A stretch of 64,000 nucleotides of DNA from JAZDJP01 sp043803805 (GTDB taxonomy: Bacteria > Planctomycetota > JAZDJP01), in assembly GCA_043803805.1 (NCBI GenBank), contig JAZDJP010000050.1, positions 30,789-94,788 on the forward strand, given 5' to 3'. Each line of letters begins with the position of its first letter. Within the stretch, counting starts at the first letter, position 1. This document shows, in pieces, positions 1 through 7,956 of this stretch. The translations under genes were made by a program, and so were the position numbers. The notes under the pieces are model-generated. The model was not told the DNA's origin and did no database searches. It worked only from the letters and a program-made list of their open reading frames with translations.

Positions 1-57
1 CAATGCCCATCGCCCAAGTCACGCGGCGCGTCGATGCGATTCATAGGAGGAGCCGGC

Positions 58-612
58 ATGATTGACGACATCCTGCTCGAGGCCGAGGACAAGATGGACA
101 AGGGCGTTAACTTTCTCCACGAGGAGTTCCGGAAGATCCGGACGGGCCAGGCCTCGCCGGCCCTCGTTGAGGGGATCAAGGTGGACTATTACGGAACGCC
201 GACCCCGCTCCGCCAGATCGCCCAGATCGCCATTCCCGGGCCCACCCTCATCACCATCAAGCCGTATGACATGGCGGCGCTCGGGGAGATCGAGAAGGCC
301 ATTCTGAAGAGCGATCTGGGCATCACGCCGTCGAACGACGGCAAGATCATCCGGTTGAGTTTACCGCCGCTCAGCCAGGAGCGCCGCAAACAGCTGGCCG
401 GACGCATCAAGGAAATGGCCGAGCAGGCGAAAGTTTCCATCCGGAATGTCCGCAAGGAGGCCATGAAGCAGCTCGACAAGGCGGAGGACGAGGGGGTGCC
501 CGAGGATGACGCCGACCGCGCCCGGGAGGACATCCAGAAACTCGTGAAGGACTACGAAACGAAAGCGGAGGATGTCCTGGCGAAAAAATCCAAGGAGATC
601 ATGGAGTTCTAA
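58..612 (+). CDS. frr: Ribosome recycling factor
   Basis: Releases the 70S post-termination complex with EF-G in the cytoplasm so ribosomes can be reused. The 184-residue product has the usual family length and the expected features: IDDILLEAEDKMDKG at the N terminus, the conserved RTGQASPAL block near residue 25, LPPLSQERRKQLA in the middle and a C-terminal coiled-coil arm (IRNVRKEAMKQLDKAE). The start at 58 is preferred over an in-frame ATG at 34 because AGGAGG at 45-50 sits seven bases upstream. In many bacteria frr follows pyrH; only 57 bases are visible upstream, too few to tell. The next gene starts 48 bases downstream on the same strand. Confidence 0.97.
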   Translation: MIDDILLEAEDKMDKGVNFLHEEFRKIRTGQASPALVEGIKVDYYGTPTPLRQIAQIAIPGPTLITIKPYDMAALGEIEKAILKSDLGITPSNDGKIIRLSLPPLSQERRKQLAGRIKEMAEQAKVSIRNVRKEAMKQLDKAEDEGVPEDDADRAREDIQKLVKDYETKAEDVLAKKSKEIMEF

Positions 613-660
613 AAATCAAGCGGACATGAACATCATGGCGAACCCAGGCGGAAGGCGATC

Positions 661-1689
661 ATGACGCATAAGGCGGAAATGACCACCCGCGAGCGATTCC
701 ATGCAGTCATGAAATTCCAGCCCTTCGACCGGCTGCCCATGATCGAATGGGCCACCTGGTGGGACAAGACCATCGAGCGCTGGCACACCGAGGGCCTGCC
801 CGCCGCCGTGAAGGACCGGTACGACCTCTACACCCACTTCGGCTTGGAGCAGTACAAGCAGAAATGGGTCGGCGTCACGGGTCCCAACTGCCCGCAGCCG
901 GCGCACCATGGGGCGGGGGTCATCTCTTCCATGGACGACTACGAGAAAATCCTGCCGCACCTCTACCCGAAGCCGGCCATCGACCCCGTCAAGTGGCAGC
1001 CGTGGGCCCAGGAGCAGAAGCGGGGCGACACGGTGATCTGGTTCACGGTGGACGGCTTCTTCTGGTTTCCCCGGAATCTCATGGGCATCGAGCCGCACCT
1101 CTACGCGTTCTACGACCAGCCGGAGCTCATGCACCGGATCAACACCGACCTCGCCAACTGGATTATCCATGTCATCGACGAGATCCATGCCATCTGTACG
1201 CCGGACTTCATGACCTTCGGCGAGGACATGAGCTACAACCACGGCCCCATGATGTCCAAGGAACTCTTCGACACGTTCCTCAAGCCCTACTACCACAAGG
1301 TCCTGCCCCGCATCAAGGAACGCGGCACCCTCGCCATCATTGATTCCGACGGCGACGTGACGGTCCCGGCCTACTGGTTCGAGGAGGCCGGGCTGGACGG
1401 CATCCTGCCGCTCGAGCGCCAGGCCGGGGTGGATATCGCCCGGCTCCGCAAGGAGCATCCCCGGATGCGCTTTATCGGGCACTTCGACAAGATGACCATG
1501 AACAAGGGAGAGGCGGCCATGCGTGCCGAGTTCGAACGGCTCCTGCCCACCGCCGCCAAGGGCGGCTTCATCATCAGCGTGGACCATCAGACCCCGCCGG
1601 GCGTCTCGCTGGAGAACTATCGCATTTACCTGAATCTGTTTCGTGAGTATGCGGAGAGGGCGGGGAAGAACGGATTTGACAAGGTGTAG
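661..1689 (+). CDS. Uroporphyrinogen decarboxylase-fold (URO-D family) protein
   Basis: A 342-residue protein of the URO-D superfamily, which includes heme-pathway decarboxylases and corrinoid-linked methyltransferases. The N terminus (TTRERFHAVMKFQPFDRLPM) is the typical opening of the methyltransferase-like branch, and FGEDMSYNHGPMMSKELFD with the late ISVDHQTPPGVSLENY block matches that branch. The canonical heme-type HemE signatures are not evident, so heme synthesis is unlikely. Corrinoid methyl transfer is the best family-level guess, and the substrate is unknown. It lies between frr and a possible metal-dependent hydrolase, all on the plus strand. A second, more distant family member lies at 42393-43628. 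Confidence 0.85.
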   Translation: MTHKAEMTTRERFHAVMKFQPFDRLPMIEWATWWDKTIERWHTEGLPAAVKDRYDLYTHFGLEQYKQKWVGVTGPNCPQPAHHGAGVISSMDDYEKILPHLYPKPAIDPVKWQPWAQEQKRGDTVIWFTVDGFFWFPRNLMGIEPHLYAFYDQPELMHRINTDLANWIIHVIDEIHAICTPDFMTFGEDMSYNHGPMMSKELFDTFLKPYYHKVLPRIKERGTLAIIDSDGDVTVPAYWFEEAGLDGILPLERQAGVDIARLRKEHPRMRFIGHFDKMTMNKGEAAMRAEFERLLPTAAKGGFIISVDHQTPPGVSLENYRIYLNLFREYAERAGKNGFDKV

Positions 1690-1727
1690 CGAGCATGTGT
1701 TGAACTGATTTTCGCGGAGCAAAAAAT

Positions 1728-2585
1728 ATGGACTGGGGCACCCATGTCGTTCTCGCGTCGAAACTGCTCGGCGCGGCCGGGCTCGATCGCGAGGCGGCCA
1801 TCTACTCGGATCTTCCCGTCATTGATGAAAAGCCGGCCCATTTCCACCGGGTGTACGCGCATATCCTGGAGAATCTGCCGGGGTTTCTCGACGTCGCGAT
1901 GGAGATATTCGGGAGTGACGAGGTGTCCCGGCGGGATTTCGAGGCTCTGCGGCGCCGGGTGAATCCCAAAATCGACGCGTTGCGCCGGGAGATTGCCGCG
2001 CTCGGGGGCAAAGACGGCGCGGCCCGGCGTCAGCTCGAAAAAAAAGCCTACGCCTACGATCGTATTGCCGACATGACGCCGGTGTTTCTGGCGCATGCGC
2101 AGGAGGCGAAGGCGCTACTCGGGGAGTCGGGGCCCGTGCGCATCAGCACCCACCGGATGAGCGCGGCGCTGTCGCTGGTCAGCCATCCATATTTCGACAT
2201 CTGGAACAATCCCGTTCAACCGTTCCTGCCGGGCTCTTCCTGTTGTTCCGGCCTCTGGGATTTTTGGAATCGGATTGATTACATGAAGTTCCGCGGAGAT
2301 TTCTACAAGCCGGAGAACATCGTCCCGTTCCGCCGGGCCATCGCCGCGAGCCCCGTCTGGAACGCGACGCTCCGCCCCGCGGCGCTCATCAAGGCCATGA
2401 TTATTCGACTCGGGGAGCACGGCCAGCCGTCCATCCCTTACGAGGTGGTGGACATGGGGGTCCGCGACTACCTCCGCGCCATTGACGTGAACGATTACCA
2501 GCGCTCGGACGACGAACTTGCGTTTTGCCGGCGGCTGGAGGATGAGATTACGGGGATTATTCTGAAAAATTACAGTCGGGCGTAG
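1728..2585 (+). CDS. Possible zinc-dependent phospholipase C-like protein
   Basis: A 285-residue soluble protein that I do not firmly recognise. It opens with DWGTHVVLASKLL, has SDLP near residue 28 and is rich in histidines (AHFHRVYAH near 37-45, LAHAQEA near 123, STHRMSAA near 141, VSHPYFDIWN near 152). A spaced His/Asp pattern after an N-terminal WxxH resembles the zinc-dependent phospholipase C-like family; this is inference from motif layout only. There is no signal peptide, so the product should be cytoplasmic. The gene lies 38 bases after the URO-D gene and just before the phosphonopyruvate decarboxylase pair, from which a perfect hairpin at 2582-2610 separates it. Confidence 0.8.
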   Translation: MDWGTHVVLASKLLGAAGLDREAAIYSDLPVIDEKPAHFHRVYAHILENLPGFLDVAMEIFGSDEVSRRDFEALRRRVNPKIDALRREIAALGGKDGAARRQLEKKAYAYDRIADMTPVFLAHAQEAKALLGESGPVRISTHRMSAALSLVSHPYFDIWNNPVQPFLPGSSCCSGLWDFWNRIDYMKFRGDFYKPENIVPFRRAIAASPVWNATLRPAALIKAMIIRLGEHGQPSIPYEVVDMGVRDYLRAIDVNDYQRSDDELAFCRRLEDEITGIILKNYSRA

Positions 2586-2610
2586 GGGCGGGTTTCAAAC
2601 CCGCCCCTAC
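2582..2610. repeat. 14-bp perfect inverted repeat (hairpin)
   Basis: GTAGGGGCGGGTTT and its exact complement are separated by a single base, overlapping the last codons of the upstream gene. There is no T-run, so it is not a classical terminator. Compact GC-rich palindromes of this form occur as dispersed elements in many bacteria. It lies between two same-strand genes and could act as a transcript-end stabiliser or attenuator. Confidence 0.7.
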
Positions 2611-2629
2611 ACCGAGACGAGCGACGTTC

Positions 2630-3121
2630 ATGACGGCCGCCGATTTCCTGGATTCTCTCGCCTCTCACGGTTTCACCTTCGCCACCGGCGTTCCCTGTTC
2701 GATTTTCAAGGGAATTCTCCGGGAAATCGAAGTTTACCGGAGAATTCCCTACGTCCCGGCGGTTCGCGAGGATGCGGCGCTCGGGATGGCGGTCGGGGCG
2801 TGGCTGGGCGGAAAGGCCCCGGTGGTGTTCATGCAGAATTCGGGGCTTGGGACGGGTCTGAACGCCCTCCAGTCGCTTGTGATGCTGTACCGGGCGCCGG
2901 TGCTTCTGGTGGTTTCCTGGCGCGGGAAGGATGGCATGGATTCCCCGGAACACGCGCTTTCCGGCGCGACGACGCCCGATGTCCTGAAATTGTGCGGCAT
3001 CCCGCATCGTGTTTTTGGGGAGGGGGCGGTGAAAGACCCGGTTGCCTGGGCCGCGGGGGAGATGAATGCCCGACAGGGATCGGTGGCGATCCTGGTTCCC
3101 GAGGGGGTTCTATTGACATGA
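2630..3121 (+). CDS. Phosphonopyruvate decarboxylase, N-terminal (PYR) subunit
   Basis: The 163-residue product is the pyrimidine-binding half of a ThDP-dependent decarboxylase. AVREDAALGMAVGAWLGG carries the acidic residue that activates ThDP, and VVFMQNSGLGTGLNALQSL is the hallmark block of the phosphonopyruvate/sulfopyruvate decarboxylase family. Phosphonopyruvate to phosphonoacetaldehyde is favoured over the sulfonate reaction because an aminoethylphosphonate transaminase and a cytidylyltransferase lie within 7 kb. Known phosphonopyruvate decarboxylases are usually one chain of about 370 residues, whereas sulfopyruvate decarboxylase is often split as here. The stop overlaps the start of the second subunit (ATGA), implying coupled translation and a 1:1 complex. 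Confidence 0.88.
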   Translation: MTAADFLDSLASHGFTFATGVPCSIFKGILREIEVYRRIPYVPAVREDAALGMAVGAWLGGKAPVVFMQNSGLGTGLNALQSLVMLYRAPVLLVVSWRGKDGMDSPEHALSGATTPDVLKLCGIPHRVFGEGAVKDPVAWAAGEMNARQGSVAILVPEGVLLT

Positions 3122-3708
3122 ACCCAATCACCCGTGAATCGGCCATCCGCGCCGTACTCGAGGCGGCGCCTGACGCGCTCGTCGTTTCCGCCAATGGTTT
3201 TATCTCCCGCGAGACATTTTCCGCCGGCGACCGTCCGGAAAATTTCTACATGATCGGTTCGATGGGGCTGGCCGGGTCCATTGGCTTGGGACTTGCGCTC
3301 GCCCGGCCGGACCGGAGGGTGGTGGTGCTCGACGGCGACGGAAATTGCCTCATGAATTTCGGGTCGTTTGCCACCGCCGGGGACGCGGCGCCGAAAAATT
3401 TCTTCCAGGTGATTCTGGATAATGGCGCCTACGACTCGACGGGGGGGCAGAGGACATCGGCGGGAAACGTGGATTTCGCGGCCGTCGCGAAGGCGTGCGG
3501 GTTTGCGTGGGTGAAACATGTGGATGGGGCGGGGGCGAACGACCGTTCGCCCTTGCAGGATTCGATCCGGGAGATGTTCGCCGCCGGCGGCCCGGCGTTG
3601 CTTCATGTAAAATTATCACCCGGGACGGGGCGCACCGAATCGAAGCGCATCCCCTATCCGCCGGAGGAAATCGCCAAACGAGTTCGCATGGCACTTGGAG
3701 TTAAGTGA
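3118..3708 (+). CDS. Phosphonopyruvate decarboxylase, C-terminal (ThDP/Mg-binding) subunit
   Basis: The 196-residue product is the second half of the decarboxylase. It has the ThDP/Mg motif GDG at residues 73-75 followed by N102 (LDNGAYDSTGGQ, close to the LDNG-SxGGQ signature of phosphonopyruvate decarboxylases). The start is the ATG inside the ATGA overlap with the first subunit; a much longer upstream frame is only a shadow. With its partner it would pull phosphonopyruvate formation forward by irreversible decarboxylation. No PEP phosphomutase, the enzyme that makes phosphonopyruvate, is in the window, so that gene must lie elsewhere or the substrate is different. A repeat array follows directly. 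Confidence 0.88.
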   Translation: MNPITRESAIRAVLEAAPDALVVSANGFISRETFSAGDRPENFYMIGSMGLAGSIGLGLALARPDRRVVVLDGDGNCLMNFGSFATAGDAAPKNFFQVILDNGAYDSTGGQRTSAGNVDFAAVAKACGFAWVKHVDGAGANDRSPLQDSIREMFAAGGPALLHVKLSPGTGRTESKRIPYPPEEIAKRVRMALGVK

Positions 3709-3785
3709 GTTCGAGAGTTCGGGAGCTTCCATGAAATGCCGAACTCCGAACTCCAAATTCCGAATCAATTCGGAATTTCATTCGT
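3706..3785. repeat. Octamer/heptamer repeat array with palindromic core
   Basis: Between the converging genes, units of eight (GAGTTCGA-type) pass into seven-base GAACTCC and GAATTCC units. They end in TTCCGAAT-CA-ATTCGGAA, an 8-bp inverted repeat. It belongs to the same family of arrays seen at many other places in the window. No gene is present. Confidence 0.75.
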
Positions 3786-3830
3786 TCCCGGCGTTTTCCG
3801 CGTCATGACGGCATGACCGCATAATGGCAT

Positions 3831-6488
3831 TCAATTGCTTGCCGGCCACCCCTGCCCTTCCTTCCGGCTTGTGCAGGCGGCCCCGCCGTTGTCGGTCCCG
3901 CGGATCACGCCGGATTCATCCACGTAGAAGCATCGGTTGCCCGTGCTCCCGTGCTGGATCGGGTGCGCCTCGGCCCACCAGATGGCCTCGTCCGTGTTCG
4001 TTATGCCGGTCGTGGTGATGGTGAAGGCGTACCCGGCTTTCACGCCGCTTCCCAGGGCGTTGTCAATCAGCGGCGGGTTGGCGCTCGTCATCTGGGAGAA
4101 TCCGGCGTACTCGCCCGTTCCGTTGTTATCCGCATCCGTGAGGGCGGCCGACTGGAACATCTGCTCGGCTGAACGGAGGGTGGAAAGATTCCCGATCACC
4201 GCGGATTCGTTCGCGGCGAGCCGGCTCCGAAGGAGATTCGGAATCGCAATCGCGGCGATGATGCTCACCACCGCCACGGTCACCATCAACCCCTGGATGG
4301 ATCCTCCGAAGACGTGGCCCATGCGCGACTTCGTGAGGATGCCGTCCTTCCGGACGTCCATGACGGCGATGTTCGAGGATCCCGCCGTCGCGAAGACCTC
4401 GCCCGCCGGGAATTTCGCGAAATCCACCGTTTTGGCGAGGTTCCTGGCTTCCGTGACGAGGAATTCCTCCATCGTTTCCGGATTGAGTTCGTTTCCCGCG
4501 GGGGCGGTTTCGTTTTTCTCGACAACGCCGGCGGGCCAGGGGACGGATTTGAGTTCCAGGATTTTCCGGTACTCCGGAGTCTCTTCCGCCACGCGGGCCA
4601 CATGTCCGTCCAGGTAGGCCACCAGGATTTCCTTTTTCCCCTTCGACCGGCAGTGGACGAGCGGGATGGTCGCCTCCTCCGCGGCGCCCTTGGCAGGGGG
4701 GATGTAATGATACACGGTTCCCTCCGCCTTGGCCCGTTCGGCGAACGCGGCGTCCAGGACGCCGGCGGTGACGAGCGCGCCGAGCGTGGCGGGGTACTGG
4801 CTTTCGTTGGCCTCGTGGACGCAAAGGGCCATGGCGAGGTTCCGCACATCCGCCATGCCGCGGGCGGATTGGGCGCCTTCGCGGGCGCGGGCGAACGCCG
4901 GCAGGGCCAGCCCCGCGAGGATGGCGATCGCCGCCACCGATGTCAGCACGGCGCCGCCGCTGGAGCCGCCCGACGGGGCCTCGTACCGGGCGTAGGAGAA
5001 GGGCATCCCCGGTTTCCCGCCCGCCGCGGCGAGAGTTTTCTGGAAATCCTCATCCGTGGCGAGCGTCTTCCACGAGTCCCGGCCTTCGAGGATGTATTTC
5101 ATCGCCGGGAGGTTCGTCGTTATGATTAAATATCCGTCCTTCACGGCGAAACAGGGGGCGATGACGCCCATGAACGCCTTGATGTATTTCACGTTCGTGC
5201 CGGCGATCGCGGTCGTGAACACCCCGCCGCCCACCGTGTCCTGGGCCGCGAGAGGCCCGGCCAGCGTCAGGAGTTTGTCCAGCCCCGCCTGAAACTTCGT
5301 GGCGTCCTTCAAGGCGACGGCCGCATAGAACCCGTTCAACCCGATCGCGGAGAGAAGGGGGAATCCGCCGGCCTTTGCCGACGGGAGATGCCCCCAGGCG
5401 ATTTCGTCGCCGAGATGGGCCAGAAAATCCCCCTGGAGGTCCATTCCGAGCATCATGTTGACCTGCATCATCACTCCCGGGACGCCCATCGCGAGATCGG
5501 GGTCGCCGGAGGCGATGAAACTCTTCGTGATTTCAGGAATCAGTCCGCCCGGGTTGAACCGGACGGCCCCGGCGGCGTTGCAGTCAGCGGGGAGCCAGCC
5601 GAGGGTCTTGTCGGACACCGGGCCTTCGAGGATGAGCGCGGACAGTCCCTTTTTCTCCGGGAGGGGCGACCAATTCATGATCCAGAGGGCGTCATTCTCA
5701 AAATACAGACGTTGCATGGCGGGGGTGGACAGGCCCGGGATGCCCAGGGCCTTGACGGCCTTGGCGGCGGTCGGTTCTTCCCCGGCCGCAAGGGCTCCGG
5801 TGTCCTGGTAATACACGATTCCCCGGCCGGTCATCTCGGGGGGCATGTCGCGAAGGGGGATTTTCCCGTCGAGCGACCCGGCCAGGAACGCCCGCGCCAG
5901 CGACTCGGCATCGGCCCATTTTTCGCCGAGGGCGAACGCCACGCGGCCCTTCCCGCCCAGGAGCAGTCCTCCCTCGCCGGATTTGTCACCGAAGTCAAGC
6001 CGGAATTCCCCGTCCCGGCGGAGGCCGGGGCCGAAGGGGACTTTCTGAAAAAGCCGTTCGAATTCCGCAAGGGCCTTGTCCGCGAGCGCCGGGTCCTTCG
6101 GCGCCGACCCGATCAACCCGGCCTTTCCCCGCACGACGAACACCAGCCGTCCCGACAGGAGTTTCGAAAGGGCCCGCGGGGAGAACCCGAATTTCGCCGC
6201 GAACCGGTCGAGGATGGCGTTCCATTCCGCCTTCGGGGCCTTGAGAAACTCCTGCATGGCGGGGGAATCGAGGCCATTCCCGATAGCGAAGCGTTCGAGC
6301 CCCTTCATGAAATCGCCGATGTCGTCCACCGTCACGACGATGGTGTCGGACGGCGGGGTTGGCGAAGGCGGGATGGCCGGCGTCTCGCCCGCCCGGAGGG
6401 GGGTGACGCCGAAGATCATTCCTGTCAGGGCGCCCGCGAGCATCATCGCCGACGCAACGCCCGGGATCGTTCGGATGAGACGACTCAT
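3831..6488 (-). CDS. Large exported protein with two internal pseudopilin-like segments
   Basis: The 885-residue product has a Sec signal peptide at residues 1-37 (IRTIPGVASAMMLAGALTGM). The start at 6488 is chosen because GGAGG lies seven bases upstream. The first about 500 residues form an exported alpha/beta region of DUF3352-like look (not firmly assigned). At about 508-545 there is a hydrophobic helix ending LPAFARAREGAQSARG, followed by a MADVRNLAMAL-type helix as in H-x9-DG pseudopilins. A second pilin-like segment, AIAIPNLLRSRLAANESA, is at about 731-765, followed by a disulphide-type pilin tail. Pilin helices normally sit at the very N terminus behind a prepilin leader; here both are internal. 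Role unknown; it may be a surface or secretion-linked sensor. Confidence 0.9.
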   Translation of the reverse strand: MSRLIRTIPGVASAMMLAGALTGMIFGVTPLRAGETPAIPPSPTPPSDTIVVTVDDIGDFMKGLERFAIGNGLDSPAMQEFLKAPKAEWNAILDRFAAKFGFSPRALSKLLSGRLVFVVRGKAGLIGSAPKDPALADKALAEFERLFQKVPFGPGLRRDGEFRLDFGDKSGEGGLLLGGKGRVAFALGEKWADAESLARAFLAGSLDGKIPLRDMPPEMTGRGIVYYQDTGALAAGEEPTAAKAVKALGIPGLSTPAMQRLYFENDALWIMNWSPLPEKKGLSALILEGPVSDKTLGWLPADCNAAGAVRFNPGGLIPEITKSFIASGDPDLAMGVPGVMMQVNMMLGMDLQGDFLAHLGDEIAWGHLPSAKAGGFPLLSAIGLNGFYAAVALKDATKFQAGLDKLLTLAGPLAAQDTVGGGVFTTAIAGTNVKYIKAFMGVIAPCFAVKDGYLIITTNLPAMKYILEGRDSWKTLATDEDFQKTLAAAGGKPGMPFSYARYEAPSGGSSGGAVLTSVAAIAILAGLALPAFARAREGAQSARGMADVRNLAMALCVHEANESQYPATLGALVTAGVLDAAFAERAKAEGTVYHYIPPAKGAAEEATIPLVHCRSKGKKEILVAYLDGHVARVAEETPEYRKILELKSVPWPAGVVEKNETAPAGNELNPETMEEFLVTEARNLAKTVDFAKFPAGEVFATAGSSNIAVMDVRKDGILTKSRMGHVFGGSIQGLMVTVAVVSIIAAIAIPNLLRSRLAANESAVIGNLSTLRSAEQMFQSAALTDADNNGTGEYAGFSQMTSANPPLIDNALGSGVKAGYAFTITTTGITNTDEAIWWAEAHPIQHGSTGNRCFYVDESGVIRGTDNGGAACTSRKEGQGWPASN

Positions 6489-6604
6489 GATTGTGCCTCC
6501 GATTGGGAAATGAGGGGGTATCATAGCGCCACGTTCGTCATGGGGCAATTTATTCCTTCGATTGGACGGACGGGAATTGTGTCCGTGGATTTTGGGAAAA
6601 ACGG

Positions 6605-6610
6605 TATAAT
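6605..6610 (+). promoter_or_regulatory. Candidate -10 element (TATAAT)
   Basis: A perfect TATAAT lies 33 bases before the oxidoreductase start, in the 154-base divergent gap. No good -35 hexamer sits at 16-18 bases upstream, so this is tentative. Confidence 0.35.
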
Positions 6611-6642
6611 TCCGAAAAATCAATCCTGGGAGGGACGGGGGT

Positions 6643-7905
6643 ATGGCGGATATCAAACGTTACGTGCTGGTGGGGACCGGGGGGAGAGGGTTGTCCATGT
6701 TTGGGACGCCGTTGCTCCGGGATTTCCCGGAGACCGCGGCCCTGGTGGGGCTTTTCGACAACAACGCGAGCCGTCTGCGGGCCGCCAATAATTATTTAAA
6801 GACGGATCTCCCCGTGTTTACCGATTTCGACCGGATGCTGCGGGAACTGGATCCGGACGGCGTGGTCGTTGCGACGAGCGACGACACCCACGCGGACTAC
6901 ATCGTTCGCGCCCTCCGCGCCGGGAAGCGCGCCTATTCCGAGAAACCCCTGTGCATCAGCGCCGCGCAGTGCCGGGCCATCCGGGAGGCCGAGGCGGGTT
7001 CGCGGGGACGGGTCTTCGTCACCCACAACATGCGGTACGGCCCCGCGGAAACGCTCCTCCGGACGCTCATCGCGGAAGGACGGATCGGCCGCCTCCTGTC
7101 CATGGAGTTTCGCGAAAATCTCGATCGCAGCCACGGAGCGGATTATTTCCGGCGCTGGCATCGGTTCAAGGCCCGGAGCGGCGGGCTTCTCATTCACAAG
7201 GCGAGCCACCATTTCGATTTTCTGAACTGGGTGTCCGGGTCCCGGCCGGACCGGCTCGTCGCGACCGGGGCGACGATGCTTTACGGTCGCAACGGCTCAT
7301 TCCGTCACACGCGGTGCGGAGGGTGTCCCCATGCCGCCCGGTGCGGGTTTTACGTGGATCTGTCCAAAGATGAGAACGCCCGCCGGCTCTACCTCGAGGC
7401 GGAACGGGACGATGGATATTTCCGGGACGGTTGCGTGTTCGATGAGCGTGTTGACATCGAGGACCAGGCCTCGGTGATCTACACGTACGAGAACGGCATC
7501 CGCGTGACCTATTCCCTCACGGCGTTCGCCTCCTACGAGGGGATTTGGATGTCGTTCGAGGGCACGGAGGGCCGCCTGGAATACAATTCCATCAGCGAGA
7601 CCCGCTGGGCCGTCGGGAACCGCATCGTTCCCGGGATGGACAAGCTTCGCGGCCAGCAGTTGATGTTTTACCACCCAAAGCGGGGGCCGGAGGTTCTCGC
7701 GATCCCCGCGGCGGAGGGGAGCCACGGCGGAAGCGACCCCCAGCTCCGGCGGGATTTCTTCGGTCGTCCGTGGGAGGCCGAACGGTCCGACCGCATGGCG
7801 ACGCTGGATGAGGCTATTCAGGCGGTGCTGGTCGGGCACGCGGCCAACATGAGCATCGCCGACGGCGGCCGTCCGGTTTCGGTGCAGTCGTTCCTGGATG
7901 GATAG
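6643..7905 (+). CDS. Gfo/Idh/MocA family oxidoreductase
   Basis: A 420-residue NAD(P)-dependent oxidoreductase of the sugar/inositol dehydrogenase superfamily. The Rossmann motif GTGGRG is at residues 11-16, and the signature EKP at 100-102 supplies the conserved Lys/Pro near the nicotinamide. HKASHHFDFLNW (about 186-197) matches the catalytic GGxxxDxGxHxxD region. A cysteine cluster CGGCPHAARC near residue 230 is found in a subset of these proteins and might bind metal. The ribosome site GGGAGGGACGGGGGT directly precedes the ATG. The substrate, probably a cyclitol or sugar acid, cannot be told. It lies tail to tail with the transaminase gene. Confidence 0.92.
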   Translation: MADIKRYVLVGTGGRGLSMFGTPLLRDFPETAALVGLFDNNASRLRAANNYLKTDLPVFTDFDRMLRELDPDGVVVATSDDTHADYIVRALRAGKRAYSEKPLCISAAQCRAIREAEAGSRGRVFVTHNMRYGPAETLLRTLIAEGRIGRLLSMEFRENLDRSHGADYFRRWHRFKARSGGLLIHKASHHFDFLNWVSGSRPDRLVATGATMLYGRNGSFRHTRCGGCPHAARCGFYVDLSKDENARRLYLEAERDDGYFRDGCVFDERVDIEDQASVIYTYENGIRVTYSLTAFASYEGIWMSFEGTEGRLEYNSISETRWAVGNRIVPGMDKLRGQQLMFYHPKRGPEVLAIPAAEGSHGGSDPQLRRDFFGRPWEAERSDRMATLDEAIQAVLVGHAANMSIADGGRPVSVQSFLDG

Positions 7906-7956
7906 ACTCCTGGAGGATGTTGTTCTGTTCGGTTCCGGCTATGCCGGGTTGGGTTT

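Noticed and set aside
2..46. End of an upstream gene (for example pyrH) before frr
   Set aside because: Only 15 codons to a stop are visible and they do not show a recognisable C terminus.
5388..6791. 467-codon plus-strand frame opposite the pilin-like exported protein
   Set aside because: It would cross the start and promoter region of the oxidoreductase gene and has no protein-like features.
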